64,000 nt of DNA from Thermus brockianus (GTDB lineage: Bacteria > Deinococcota > Deinococci > Deinococcales > Thermaceae): assembly GCF_001880325.1 (NCBI RefSeq), contig NZ_CP016312.1, forward strand, positions 1,116,001 through 1,180,000. The letters run 5' to 3'. The notes beneath the pieces are model-generated. The model had not been told where the DNA came from, made no database searches, and saw nothing but the letters and a program-made list of their open reading frames with translations. This document shows positions 53,402 through 61,727 of the stretch, piece after piece. A program made the position numbers and the translations under genes. Numbering within the stretch: position 1 is the first letter of the stretch; each line of letters opens with the position of its first letter.

Positions 53402-54068
53402 CCCCGGCATCCTCCCGGAAGCGGTACCCCACGCCCCGAACGGTTTCAATAAAGCGGGGATGGTCGGGGTCGTCCCCTAGCTTCTTGCGCAGGGCGGCCA
53501 CATGGACGTCCACCACCCGGTCCACCCCAGGGAAGCTGGGCCCCCAGACCTTTTCCAGGAGGCGCTCGCGGCTAAAGACCATCCCCGGATGCTGGGCCAG
53601 GGTAAGGAGGAGGTCAAATTCTAACCGGGAAAGGGCCAGGGGTTTGCCATCCAAATAGGCTTGGCGGGCCTTGGGAAGGAGGAGGAGGGGACCATAGCGA
53701 AGCTCTTCTTTAAGCCCCACCCGGCGGAGCAGCGCCTTGACCCGGGCCACCACCTCCTTGGGGCTAAAGGGCTTCACCACGTAATCGTCCGCCCCCAGTT
53801 CCAGGCCTCGGACCTTGTCCTCCTCCTCACCCCGGGCGGTGAGCATGAGGAGGGGCAGATCGGGCCTTTCCCGGCGGAGAATCTCCGCCACCTGGAAGCC
53901 GTGGAGGCGGGGGAGCATGAGGTCCAGGATGACCAGGTCCGCCATGGGGTAGAGCGCCAAAGCCTTTTCCCCATCCTCGGCCAAGAGGACGTCAAACCCG
54001 GCCTCCCGCAGGTAGGCCCCGAGGACCTCCAGGAGGGCCGGGTCGTCGTCCACCAGGAGTACCTTCAT
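53385..54068 (-). CDS. OmpR/PhoB-family response regulator
   Basis: 227 residues. Receiver domain with acidic pocket DDD (7-9), phospho-acceptor Asp49 (VILDLMLP), Thr77 and Lys99; C-terminal winged helix (LALSRLEFDLLLTLAQHPGMVFSRERLLEKVWG, VDVHVAALRKKLG, RGVGYRF). OmpR-type regulators bind direct repeats with about 11-bp period; three such repeats with the same geometry lie in this region, one of them before this operon, suggesting autoregulation. Confidence 0.95.
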   Translation of the reverse strand: MKVLLVDDDPALLEVLGAYLREAGFDVLLAEDGEKALALYPMADLVILDLMLPRLHGFQVAEILRRERPDLPLLMLTARGEEEDKVRGLELGADDYVVKPFSPKEVVARVKALLRRVGLKEELRYGPLLLLPKARQAYLDGKPLALSRLEFDLLLTLAQHPGMVFSRERLLEKVWGPSFPGVDRVVDVHVAALRKKLGDDPDHPRFIETVRGVGYRFREDAGDAPFP

Positions 54069-54277
54069 GCCAGGTCGCGCTTCATGCGCTCAAAGGTTTC
54101 CTTGTCAATCTCCCCCCGGGCGTAGCGCTCCCTTAGCGCCTCCAGGGCCCGGTCCCGCCTTTCCGGGGCAAGGGTCCGGACCAGCCAGTAGACGAAAAGG
54201 CCCAAGAGCGCAAACCAGAGCAGGCTGAGCACCGGACCCCACCAACCTAGATACCAGCCGTGGCCGCACCACCACAT
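54065..54277 (-). CDS. Second SHOCT-domain membrane protein, first gene of the two-component operon
   Basis: 70 residues. MWWCGHGWYLGWWGPVLSLLW start with many aromatic residues plus Cys and His, one membrane helix, then ALEALRERYARGEIDKETFERMKRDL, the SHOCT motif. ATG 54277 is preferred over ATG 54283 and GTG 54286 because it has the right 8-nt spacing from GGGGAGG. Overlaps the response-regulator start in an ATGA arrangement. Confidence 0.82.
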   Translation of the reverse strand: MWWCGHGWYLGWWGPVLSLLWFALLGLFVYWLVRTLAPERRDRALEALRERYARGEIDKETFERMKRDLA

Positions 54278-54297
54278 ACGCATCACCTCCCCTTATC

Positions 54298-54330
54298 ACG
54301 CTAGCCCTAGCCGGTTAAGTTGCGGTAAAG
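54298..54330 (-). promoter_or_regulatory. Response-regulator operator (iii) and -10 box for the two-component operon
   Basis: On the minus strand CTTTACC (54330-54324), GCAA, CTTAACC (54319-54313), then 9 nt and TAGCGT (54303-54298). It overlaps the last codons of copA. Confidence 0.6.
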
Positions 54331-56690
54331 GCTGGGGGGCGGAAGCCCCTAAGCCGCAGGGAGTTGGTGAGGACGAAGAGGCTGGAGAGGCTCATGGCCC
54401 CGGCCGCCAGCATGGGGTTGAGGAGAAGGCCCAGGAAGGGGTAAAGGGCGCCCGCCGCCACGGGGATTAAGAGGACGTTGTAGGCGTAGGCCCAAAAGAA
54501 GTTGAGGTAGATGATGCGCAAGGCCTTCCGGGCAAGCAGGATGGCTCCCGCCACCAGGAGGAGGTCGGGCTTGAGGAGGACCACGTCCCCGGCCTCGAGG
54601 GCGATGTCCGTCCCCGTGCCCATGGCGATGCCCACGTCCGCCTGGGCCAAGGCGGCGGCGTCGTTGATGCCGTCCCCCACGAGGACCACCCGCCGCCCCT
54701 CCGCCTGGTGGCGCCTCACCGCCTCCACCTTTCCTTCGGGCCGCACCCCGGCGAGAACCTCCTCTATCCCCAAGGCCTCGGCCACCCTCCGGGCGGGGGC
54801 CTCGTGGTCCCCGGTGAGGAGGATCACCCGAAGCCCTAAGCCCTTGAGGGCGGCCACCGCCTGTTTGGCCTCGGGCCTGGGCGGGTCAAAGACGGCGAAG
54901 GCGGCGAGGCAGGTCTTTCCGTCCGTGAGGTAAAGGGGGGTATAGCCCCCTTCCGCAAGGCCCAGGGCCTCTTGGGGAAGCGTCACCCCCAGGCGGGCGA
55001 GGAGGGCGGGGCCGCCCAAGAAAAGCCGCCTTCCCTCCACCACCCCCTCCACCCCTTCCCCCGGGAGGGCCCGCACCGCCTCGGCCTCCGGCAGGGCAAG
55101 CCCCTTGGCCGCCTCCAGCACCGCCTTGGCGATGGGGTGCTCGCTCCCCCTTTCCAAGGCGGCGGCCAGGCGGAGGGCCTCCTCGGGGGAGAGGCCGAAG
55201 GGCCGGACCTCCGTGAGGGTGGGGCGGCCCAGGGTGAGGGTACCCGTCTTGTCCAGGAGGAGGGTGTCCGCCCGGGCCAGGGCCTCGAGGGCTGTCCCCT
55301 TGCGGAAGAGGATGCCCAGTTGCGCCGCCCGCCCCGTGGCCACGGCGATGGCCGCCGGGGTGGCGAGGCCCATGGCGCAGGGGCAGGCGATGAGGAGGAC
55401 GGACAAGGTGGCCACGAAGGCGTGGGAGAGGGAACCGGAGGCGAGCCAAAGGAGGAAGGTAAGAAGGGCTACCCCCAGGACCGCGGGCACGAAGACGGCG
55501 GCGATGCGGTCCGCCACCTCCTGCACCTTGGGCTTGTGGGCCTGGGCCTCCTCCACCATGCGGGCCATCTGGGCGAGGAGCGTGGCCTCCCCTACCCGGG
55601 TGACCCGTACCAGGAGAAGGCCTTCCCCGTTCACGGTGCCCCCCACCACCTCGTCCCCCGGCCCCTTGGCCCTAGGGATGGGCTCCCCGGTGAGCATGGA
55701 CTCGTCCACGTGGCTCTTGCCCTCCACCACCACCCCGTCCGCCGGGATGCGCTCCCCAGGCAGAACCCGCACCAGGTCCCCGGGGATGAGGGCCTCGGCG
55801 GGGATTTCCTTCTCCTCCCCCTCCTGGAGGACCCGGGCGGTCTTGGGCCTTAGGGCGAGGAGCCGCCTTATGGCCTCCGAAGCCTTCCCCTTGGCCCCCT
55901 CCTCCAGGTGTTTGCCCAAAAGGATCAGGGCCAGGATCACCGCCCCCGCCTCAAAGTAGAGGTGGCGGGCCTCCTCCGGGAAAAGCCCGGGGAAGAGGAG
56001 GACCAAAAAGGAGTAGAGGTAGGCGCTCCCTGCGCCCAAGGCCACCAGGGCGCTCATGCCCAGGGCCCGGTGGCGGACCTCGGCGAGGGCTTGGCGGAAG
56101 AAGCGCCTTCCAGCGTAGAGCACGGGAAGGGCGGTAAGGGCCTGGAGGAGGGGAGGGAGGTGGGGGAGGGGGAGGAGCATGGGGCCCATGGCCAGGAGGA
56201 GGGTGAGGAGGGCGAAGGGCAGGGCAAGGAGGAGGTCTTTGCGGTAGGTGGCGCCCTCTTCCTTCCTCTCCTCCTCCACCGCCAAGGGCTCGTACCCCGC
56301 CTCGCGGATGGCCTGGCGGATGCGGGAAAGGCTCACCGTATCCGGAAGATATTCCACGAAGGCCTTTTCCGTGGCCAGGTTAACGCTTACCGAAAGGATT
56401 CCGGGAAGCTTCCCTATGGCCCGCTCCACCCGGGCCACACAGGCGGCGCAGGTCATCCCCTTCACGGGTATCTCGGCGCGGGCCACCACCGGTTCGTAGC
56501 CCGCTTCCTCCACCCGTTTGAGCACCTCTTTGAGGTCCACCCCTTCCTGGAGGCGCAGGAAGGCCTCCTCGGTGGTGAGGTTGACCCGGGCCTCCACCAC
56601 GCCTTCCGCCCGCTTTAAGGCCCGCTCCACCCGGGCCACACAGGCGGCGCAGGTCATTCCCTTGACGCCTACCTTTACTTCAAGAGCCAT
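54315..56690 (-). CDS. copA: Copper-exporting P1B-type ATPase CopA
   Basis: 791 residues. Two N-terminal metal-binding domains with [14 protein letters not shown] (about residues 10-25 and 77-92). Membrane CPC motif in [15 protein letters not shown], actuator TGEPIPR, phosphorylation site [13 protein letters not shown] motif in [13 protein letters not shown], hinge [24 protein letters not shown]. Pumps Cu(I) out of the cytoplasm. Last gene of copZ-csoR-DUF305-copA. Confidence 0.97.
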   Translation of the reverse strand: MALEVKVGVKGMTCAACVARVERALKRAEGVVEARVNLTTEEAFLRLQEGVDLKEVLKRVEEAGYEPVVARAEIPVKGMTCAACVARVERAIGKLPGILSVSVNLATEKAFVEYLPDTVSLSRIRQAIREAGYEPLAVEEERKEEGATYRKDLLLALPFALLTLLLAMGPMLLPLPHLPPLLQALTALPVLYAGRRFFRQALAEVRHRALGMSALVALGAGSAYLYSFLVLLFPGLFPEEARHLYFEAGAVILALILLGKHLEEGAKGKASEAIRRLLALRPKTARVLQEGEEKEIPAEALIPGDLVRVLPGERIPADGVVVEGKSHVDESMLTGEPIPRAKGPGDEVVGGTVNGEGLLLVRVTRVGEATLLAQMARMVEEAQAHKPKVQEVADRIAAVFVPAVLGVALLTFLLWLASGSLSHAFVATLSVLLIACPCAMGLATPAAIAVATGRAAQLGILFRKGTALEALARADTLLLDKTGTLTLGRPTLTEVRPFGLSPEEALRLAAALERGSEHPIAKAVLEAAKGLALPEAEAVRALPGEGVEGVVEGRRLFLGGPALLARLGVTLPQEALGLAEGGYTPLYLTDGKTCLAAFAVFDPPRPEAKQAVAALKGLGLRVILLTGDHEAPARRVAEALGIEEVLAGVRPEGKVEAVRRHQAEGRRVVLVGDGINDAAALAQADVGIAMGTGTDIALEAGDVVLLKPDLLLVAGAILLARKALRIIYLNFFWAYAYNVLLIPVAAGALYPFLGLLLNPMLAAGAMSLSSLFVLTNSLRLRGFRPPAFTAT

Positions 56691-57178
56691 AGCCTAAAGG
56701 CGTGCATCTCCTGGGCTTGGGCCAGGATGATGTCCCGGGCCAGGTCCAGCACGCGGCGGTCCTTGGCCGTGGTGAGGGCCTCGAGGGCCATCTCCACCGC
56801 CCCCTTGTGGTGGAGGAGCATGAGCTCCACGAAGGCCCGGTCGGGGTCCGGGGCCGCCTTCAGTTGGGCCAGCATGGCGGCCATCTCCTTTTGCATGGCC
56901 CCGTGGGCCTCCGGGTCCAAGCCGCCCAGGCTCACCAGCCAGGTGCGCATCTGGGTGATCTCCTGGGCCTGGTCCCTCAGGATGGCCTGGGCCCAGGCCT
57001 TTACCGCTGGGTCCTTGCCCCTTTCTAGGGCGTAACGGGCCATCTCCAAGGCCCCCTCGTGGTGGGCGATCATGGCGGAAAGGAAACTCCTTTCCGGCGA
57101 TGCCTGGGGGCTTGTGTGGGCGTGTTGGGCCAGGCCCAGGCCCAGGATTAGGGTTAGAAGCAGTGGGTAAAACCGCAT
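56675..57178 (-). CDS. Exported DUF305 protein
   Basis: 167 residues from ATG 57178 behind GGAGGTTTG. Signal peptide ([16 protein letters not shown]); two copies of the DUF305 motif: [20 protein letters not shown] and [20 protein letters not shown], with His pairs that may bind metal. Ferritin-like helical fold; commonly encoded beside copper-resistance genes. Overlaps copA by 16 nt. Confidence 0.9.
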   Translation of the reverse strand: MRFYPLLLTLILGLGLAQHAHTSPQASPERSFLSAMIAHHEGALEMARYALERGKDPAVKAWAQAILRDQAQEITQMRTWLVSLGGLDPEAHGAMQKEMAAMLAQLKAAPDPDRAFVELMLLHHKGAVEMALEALTTAKDRRVLDLARDIILAQAQEMHAFRLWLLK

Positions 57179-57198
57179 AGGCAAACCTCCTTTAGGGT

Positions 57199-57480
57199 TT
57201 AGCGGTATTTTAGGGCCTCCATGAGTTCTTCCACGATTTCCTCCACATCCCCCCGCTCGTGGGCCGTGGCCACGTGGTCCCGGAGGTGGGCTCTTAGGAC
57301 CATCTCCCCTACCCGGTCCAAGGCCCCCTCCACCGCCTTGAGTTGCTTCAGGACGTCCACGCAGTAGACATGGGGGTCTTCCAGCATGCGGAGGATGCCC
57401 TCGAGGTGGCCCTTGGCGGAGAGGAGGCGCTTTTTGGCCTCTTCCCGCACCCTGGGGTCCAGGTGGAGGTGGCCTTTCAC
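57199..57480 (-). CDS. csoR: Copper-sensing repressor CsoR
   Basis: 93 residues. DUF156/CsoR fold: KKRLLSAKGHLEGILRMLEDPHVYCVDVLKQLKAVEGALDRVGEMVLRAHLRDHV. The metal ligands are Cys40, His65 and His69, the Cys-His-His set described for the T. thermophilus protein in place of Cys-His-Cys. Represses the cop operon until Cu(I) binds. The probable operator is the palindrome at 57696-57715. Confidence 0.95.
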   Translation of the reverse strand: MKGHLHLDPRVREEAKKRLLSAKGHLEGILRMLEDPHVYCVDVLKQLKAVEGALDRVGEMVLRAHLRDHVATAHERGDVEEIVEELMEALKYR

Positions 57481-57482
57481 GG

Positions 57483-57683
57483 CTACGCCAGGGGGGAGGC
57501 CTTGTAGCCCTCCTCCTCCACCGCCCGGATGAGGGCCTCCACCTCCGCCTTCCCTTCTACCCAGGCCTCGCCCTTTTCCAGGGATACCTCGGCCCTCTCC
57601 ACGCCCGGCACCTTTAAGAGGGCTTTCTTGACGGCCATCACGCAGTGGTTGCAGCTCATGCCTTCCACCTTGAGCTTCAGCAT
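57483..57683 (-). CDS. copZ: Copper chaperone CopZ
   Basis: 66 residues, one heavy-metal-associated domain: LKVEGMSCNHCVMAVKKALLKVPGV with the M-x-C-x2-C site (MSCNHC). Delivers Cu(I) to CopA or CsoR. First gene of the cop operon, 2 nt before csoR. Confidence 0.96.
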   Translation of the reverse strand: MLKLKVEGMSCNHCVMAVKKALLKVPGVERAEVSLEKGEAWVEGKAEVEALIRAVEEEGYKASPLA

Positions 57684-57695
57684 CCTCTACCTCCC

Positions 57696-57752
57696 CCCAC
57701 CCCAGGTGGGGTGGGTATTTCTACCCTAATCCGCCCGTCCCTCTTTCGTCAA
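57696..57752 (-). promoter_or_regulatory. cop operon promoter with probable CsoR operator
   Basis: On the minus strand TTGACG (57752-57747), 18 nt, TAGGGT (57728-57723), then the palindrome CCCACCCCA-CC-TGGGGTGGG (57715-57696), which covers the expected transcription start. G/C tracts around a dyad are the known form of CsoR sites. Confidence 0.8.
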
Positions 57753-57773
57753 GGACGGACGTCCCCTTGGGGC

Positions 57774-58076
57774 CTAAAGGTCTAGGAAGACGGTATCCCC
57801 CTCAATGCGGGCGGGGAAGACCTTGATGGGCTTTGGGGCGGGGAGGGTCTGCCGGCCTGTCCTCAGGTCAAAGCGGGCCCCGTGCCGGGGGCAGACGATG
57901 GCCCCCTCCTCCACCTCCCCCTCGTGCAGGGGGCCGTCGTCGTGGGTGCAGACGTCCTCCAGGGCGAAGACCTCTTCCCCGGTGTAGAGGAGGAGAATGG
58001 GCTTTTTGTGCTCAGGGCGCCGAAGGACCAGGCGTCCGTTTTGAAACTCACCTAGTTTAGCCACGGGCGTCCACAT
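57774..58076 (-). CDS. Rieske-type [2Fe-2S] ferredoxin
   Basis: 100 residues. Cluster ligands CTHDDGPLHEG (Cys43, His45) and CPRHGARFD (Cys62, His65); the usual disulfide cysteines of high-potential Rieske proteins are absent, so it is the low-potential ferredoxin type. It follows sufD on the same strand with a 55-nt gap and is probably part of the suf operon, as the Rieske-like SufE/NirD-type protein of several suf clusters. Confidence 0.92.
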   Translation of the reverse strand: MWTPVAKLGEFQNGRLVLRRPEHKKPILLLYTGEEVFALEDVCTHDDGPLHEGEVEEGAIVCPRHGARFDLRTGRQTLPAPKPIKVFPARIEGDTVFLDL

Positions 58077-58131
58077 AGCCTTAAGGATAAGGGAAGGCCG
58101 GGCACCAAGGGTGCCCGGCCCGAAGGGGCTT

Positions 58132-59427
58132 TTAGAGCCTTACCTTCTCCTCAATCACCGCCTCGAGGTGGGCCCGAAGGGCCTTCAAGGGGATGCGGGT
58201 GAGGACGTCCGCCAGGTGGGCCTTCACCAAAAGCTCCTGGGCCAGGGTGCGGGGCAGGCCCCGGGACTGGAGGTAGAAAAGCTGCATCTCGTCCACGGGG
58301 GCGGTGGTGCTCCCGTGGGTGCACCGCACGTCGTTGGCCCCGATTTCCAGCTGGGGAATGGAGTCCACCCGGGCCGTGGGGGAAAGGATGAGGTTGCGGT
58401 TGGCCTGGTAGGCGTCCGTCTTCTGCGCCCCCCGTTCTAGCTTGATGAGGCCGGAGAAGACCGCCCGGGCCTCGTCCTTCACCGCCCCCTTGTAGAGGAG
58501 GTCGCTTCGGGTGTGGTGCTCCACGTGGTGCTGCAGGGTGTAGTGGTCAAAGTGCTGCCGCCCGTGGCCGAAGTAGAGGCCGAGCATCTCGCTTTCGGCG
58601 CCGGGGCCTAGGAGTTCGGAAGCCACCTCGCTCCGGGCGTAAGCGCCCCCCAGGTTCACCACCAGGTCGTTAAGCCCGGCATCCCGCTCCAGGAGGGCCC
58701 GCTGGCGGTGGAAGTGCCAGAGGCCTTCCCCGAAGGTCTGGATGTGGGCGTGGCGGAGCCGGGCCCCGGGGCGGAGGACCATCTCCGTGGCGGAAAGGTG
58801 CAGGGTGGCGGGGAGGTCGGGGGAGAGGTACTCCTCAATGTAGGCGGCCTTGGCGTTGTCCTCCAGGACGAGGAGGCTCCGCCCGGCGGAGGCCTTGCCC
58901 CCTTCCAAGAGCACCTTGAAGACCCCCAAGGGCTTTTCCACCTCGAGGCCTGCCGGCACGTAGAGGAAGGCCCCGTGGGTGAAGAAGGCGCTGTTTTGGG
59001 CGGCGAACTTGTCCTCGGTGTAGACCCCTTGGAAGAGGGCGCCCTCCACTTTGGCGGGGTGGGTCTTCAGGGCCTCGGCCAAGGAGGTGAAGACGAGCCC
59101 CTTGGCCTTTAGCTCCTCGGGCACCTCGGCGTAGACCAGGTCGGGCCCCACGAAGACCAAAAAGCCGGAGACGTCCGTCTTCTCCAAGCGGCGCTTCACC
59201 AGCTCAGGAAGCGCATCCCGGGAAAGCGTTTGGCCCTTGGGCGCCTCCACTTCCTGCTCCAAGGGGGCCTCGGAAAGGTCGGTGTAGCGCCAGTTCTCGT
59301 CCTTCTTGTTGGGGTAGGGGAGGTGGGCGAAGGCCTCGAGGGCCTTTAGCCGCCTCTCCAAGAGCCAGGCGGGTTCGCCTAGCGCCTGAGAGATGGCCTC
59401 CACCTGCGTCTTGTCCAGTACCTGCAT
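58132..59427 (-). CDS. sufD: Fe-S assembly scaffold protein SufD
   Basis: 431 residues. SUF system FeS core: YLSPDLPATLHLSATEMVLRPGARLRHAHIQ, LYFGHGRQHFDHYTLQHHVEHHTRSDLLYKGAVKDEARAVFSGLIKLERGAQKTDAYQANRNLILS, QLEIGANDVRCTHGSTTAPVDEMQLFYLQSRGL. It is shorter and more divergent than SufB, as expected for SufD. Partner of SufB and SufC. Confidence 0.95.
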   Translation of the reverse strand: MQVLDKTQVEAISQALGEPAWLLERRLKALEAFAHLPYPNKKDENWRYTDLSEAPLEQEVEAPKGQTLSRDALPELVKRRLEKTDVSGFLVFVGPDLVYAEVPEELKAKGLVFTSLAEALKTHPAKVEGALFQGVYTEDKFAAQNSAFFTHGAFLYVPAGLEVEKPLGVFKVLLEGGKASAGRSLLVLEDNAKAAYIEEYLSPDLPATLHLSATEMVLRPGARLRHAHIQTFGEGLWHFHRQRALLERDAGLNDLVVNLGGAYARSEVASELLGPGAESEMLGLYFGHGRQHFDHYTLQHHVEHHTRSDLLYKGAVKDEARAVFSGLIKLERGAQKTDAYQANRNLILSPTARVDSIPQLEIGANDVRCTHGSTTAPVDEMQLFYLQSRGLPRTLAQELLVKAHLADVLTRIPLKALRAHLEAVIEEKVRL

Positions 59428-59483
59428 CTTGCCTCCTCAAAAAGGAAGAGGCCCTTGGCCCCTTCCCAAGACACGGTTGGCCC

Positions 59484-60890
59484 TTAGCCGACGGAGCCCT
59501 CCATCTCCAGCTCAATGAGCCGGTTGAGCTCCACGGCGTACTCCAAGGGAAGCTCCTTAGCGATGGGCTCAATGAAGCCCCGCACGATGAGGGCCGCCGC
59601 CTCGTCCTCCTTGAGGCCGCGGGTCTGCAGGTAGAAGATCTGCTCGTCGTTGATCTTGGACACCGTGGCCTCGTGGCCCACGTGGGCGGAGTCCTCCTCA
59701 ATCTCAATGTAGGGGTAGGTGTCCGTGCGGCTTTCCGGGTCAATGAGGAGGGCGTCGCACTCCACGTTGGCCTTGGCGTGCTTGGCCCCTTCCAGCACCT
59801 TCACGAGGCCCCGGTAGCTCGCCCGGCCCTCGCCCTTGGAGATGCTCTTGGAGACGATGGTGCCCGAGGTGTGGGGGGCGCCCAGGAGGATTTTGGCCCC
59901 GGTGTCCTGGTGCTGCCCCGTCTTGGCGAAGGCGATGGAGAGGATCTCCGTGCGGGCGCCCGGCTCCAGGAGGTAGCTGGAGGGGTACTTCATGGTGACC
60001 TTGGAGCCCAGGTTGCCGTCCAGCCACTCGTGGAAGGCATCCCCGTAGACCAGGGCCCGCTGGGTCACCAGGTTGTACATGTTGGTGGACCAGTTCTGGA
60101 TGGTGGTGTAGCGGCTCCGGGCCCCCCGCTTCACCACGATCTCAATGACCCCGGTGTGGAGGCTTTCCGTGGAGTACATGGGGGCGGTGCAGCCCTCAAT
60201 GTAGTGCACCTCCGCCCCCTCGTCCACGATGATGAGGGTGCGCTCAAACTGGCCGAACTCGGGGGTGTTCACCCGGAAGTAGGCTTGCAAGGGGAGCTCC
60301 ACCTTGACCCCCGGGGGCACGTAGACGAAGGAGCCCCCGGACCAGGCGGCGGAGTTCAGGGCGGCGAACTTGTTGTCCTCGGGGGGGACCACCTTGGCGA
60401 AGTACTCCTTGAAGAGGTCCTCGTACTTCTTCATCCCCTCCTCAATGGCCACGAAGATGACCCCCTGCCGCTCCAGCTCCTCCCGCACCCGGTGGTAGAC
60501 CATCTCCGAGTCGTACTGGGCCCCCACCCCGGCCAGGACCTTCCGCTCCGCCTCGGGAATGCCCAGGCGCTCGTAGGTCCTGCGGATCTCCTCCGGGATT
60601 TCCTCCCAGCTCTTTGCGTCCCGCACCTCAGCGGGCTTCACATAGTAGACGAGGTTGTCCAAGTCCAGGCCGGAAAGGTCCGGGCCCCAGGTGGGCATGG
60701 GCTTCTTCTGGAAGATCTCCAGAGCCCGCAGGCGGAACTTAAGCATCCACTCGGGCTCGCCCTTGTGGTAGCTGATGGCCTCAATGACCCGGCGGCTGAG
60801 CCCCCGCTCGGCCACGTAGACCGGCTTTACCTCGTCAATGAAGTGGTACTTGTACTCTTCGCCCAGGGTTTTAAGGTCAACCTCGCTCAT
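59484..60890 (-). CDS. sufB: Fe-S assembly scaffold protein SufB
   Basis: 468 residues from ATG 60890, which overlaps the sufC stop (ATGA). Conserved SufB segments: [154 protein letters not shown]. Scaffold on which the cluster is built. Confidence 0.97.
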   Translation of the reverse strand: MSEVDLKTLGEEYKYHFIDEVKPVYVAERGLSRRVIEAISYHKGEPEWMLKFRLRALEIFQKKPMPTWGPDLSGLDLDNLVYYVKPAEVRDAKSWEEIPEEIRRTYERLGIPEAERKVLAGVGAQYDSEMVYHRVREELERQGVIFVAIEEGMKKYEDLFKEYFAKVVPPEDNKFAALNSAAWSGGSFVYVPPGVKVELPLQAYFRVNTPEFGQFERTLIIVDEGAEVHYIEGCTAPMYSTESLHTGVIEIVVKRGARSRYTTIQNWSTNMYNLVTQRALVYGDAFHEWLDGNLGSKVTMKYPSSYLLEPGARTEILSIAFAKTGQHQDTGAKILLGAPHTSGTIVSKSISKGEGRASYRGLVKVLEGAKHAKANVECDALLIDPESRTDTYPYIEIEEDSAHVGHEATVSKINDEQIFYLQTRGLKEDEAAALIVRGFIEPIAKELPLEYAVELNRLIELEMEGSVG

Positions 60891-61639
60891 GCGCCCTCCT
60901 TTACCCGCTCCCGCAGCCACTCGTAGCCCTTGGCCTCCAGCTCAAGGGCCAGCTCGGGGCCGCCTTCCGCCACCACCCGGCCGTCCATCATCACGTGGAC
61001 CCGGTCGGGGACGATGTAGTTGAGGAGGCGCTGGTAGTGGGTGATGACCAGGGCCCCGAAGTTGGGCCCCCGCATGGCGTTCACGCCCCGGGCCACCACC
61101 TTGAGGGCGTCTATGTCCAGCCCGGAGTCGGTCTCGTCCAAGACGGCGTAGGTGGGTTCCAGGACCAGAAGCTGCAGGATCTCGTTCCGCTTCTTCTCCC
61201 CGCCCGAGAAGCCCTCGTTGAGGTAGCGGGAGAGGTAGCTTTCGTCCCAGTCCAGAAGCTCCAGGGCCTTCTTCACCTTGGTCCAGAACTCCGCCACCCC
61301 CACCTCCCGGCCGAGCCTGGCCTGGAGGGCGAGGCGCAGGAAGTTGGCGATGGTGACCCCAGGCACCTCCACGGGGTACTGGAAGGCCAGGAAAAGCCCC
61401 TTGCGGGCCCTTTCATCGGGGGAAAACTCCAGGATGCTCTCCCCGTCCAGGAGGATATCCCCCTTCTCCACGGTGTACTCGGGGTCCCCGGCCAGGATCT
61501 TGCCCAGGGTGCTCTTGCCCGCCCCGTTGGGGCCCATGAGGGCGTGCACCTCCCCTTTGGGGACCACCAGGTTCACGCCTTTGAGGATGGTCTCGCCGTT
61601 AACGGAAGCCCAGAGGTCGCGGATTTCCAGATGGTTCAT
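60887..61639 (-). CDS. sufC: Fe-S assembly ATPase SufC
   Basis: 250 residues. ABC ATPase: Walker A in [24 protein letters not shown], signature [16 protein letters not shown], Walker B in [17 protein letters not shown], followed by [13 protein letters not shown]. First gene of sufC-B-D-(Rieske). An AGGAGG ribosome site precedes ATG 61639. Confidence 0.97.
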   Translation of the reverse strand: MNHLEIRDLWASVNGETILKGVNLVVPKGEVHALMGPNGAGKSTLGKILAGDPEYTVEKGDILLDGESILEFSPDERARKGLFLAFQYPVEVPGVTIANFLRLALQARLGREVGVAEFWTKVKKALELLDWDESYLSRYLNEGFSGGEKKRNEILQLLVLEPTYAVLDETDSGLDIDALKVVARGVNAMRGPNFGALVITHYQRLLNYIVPDRVHVMMDGRVVAEGGPELALELEAKGYEWLRERVKEGA

Positions 61640-61668
61640 GCTTTTGCCTCCTAAGGCCGGGCCGTACC

Positions 61669-61722
61669 CTTACTGCGACCCGTTCGCAGTAAGAGTATAG
61701 CCCCTTCGCCTCCAAAAGTATA
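61669..61722 (-). promoter_or_regulatory. suf operon promoter region with a perfect 10-bp inverted repeat
   Basis: On the minus strand two TATACT boxes (61722-61717 and 61699-61694) suggest tandem promoters. Directly after the second comes CTTACTGCGA (61693-61684), 5 nt, TCGCAGTAAG (61678-61669), a perfect 10+10 palindrome covering the expected start site. A repressor site is the natural reading; an mRNA hairpin is the alternative. Confidence 0.65.
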
Positions 61723-61727
61723 GTGAA

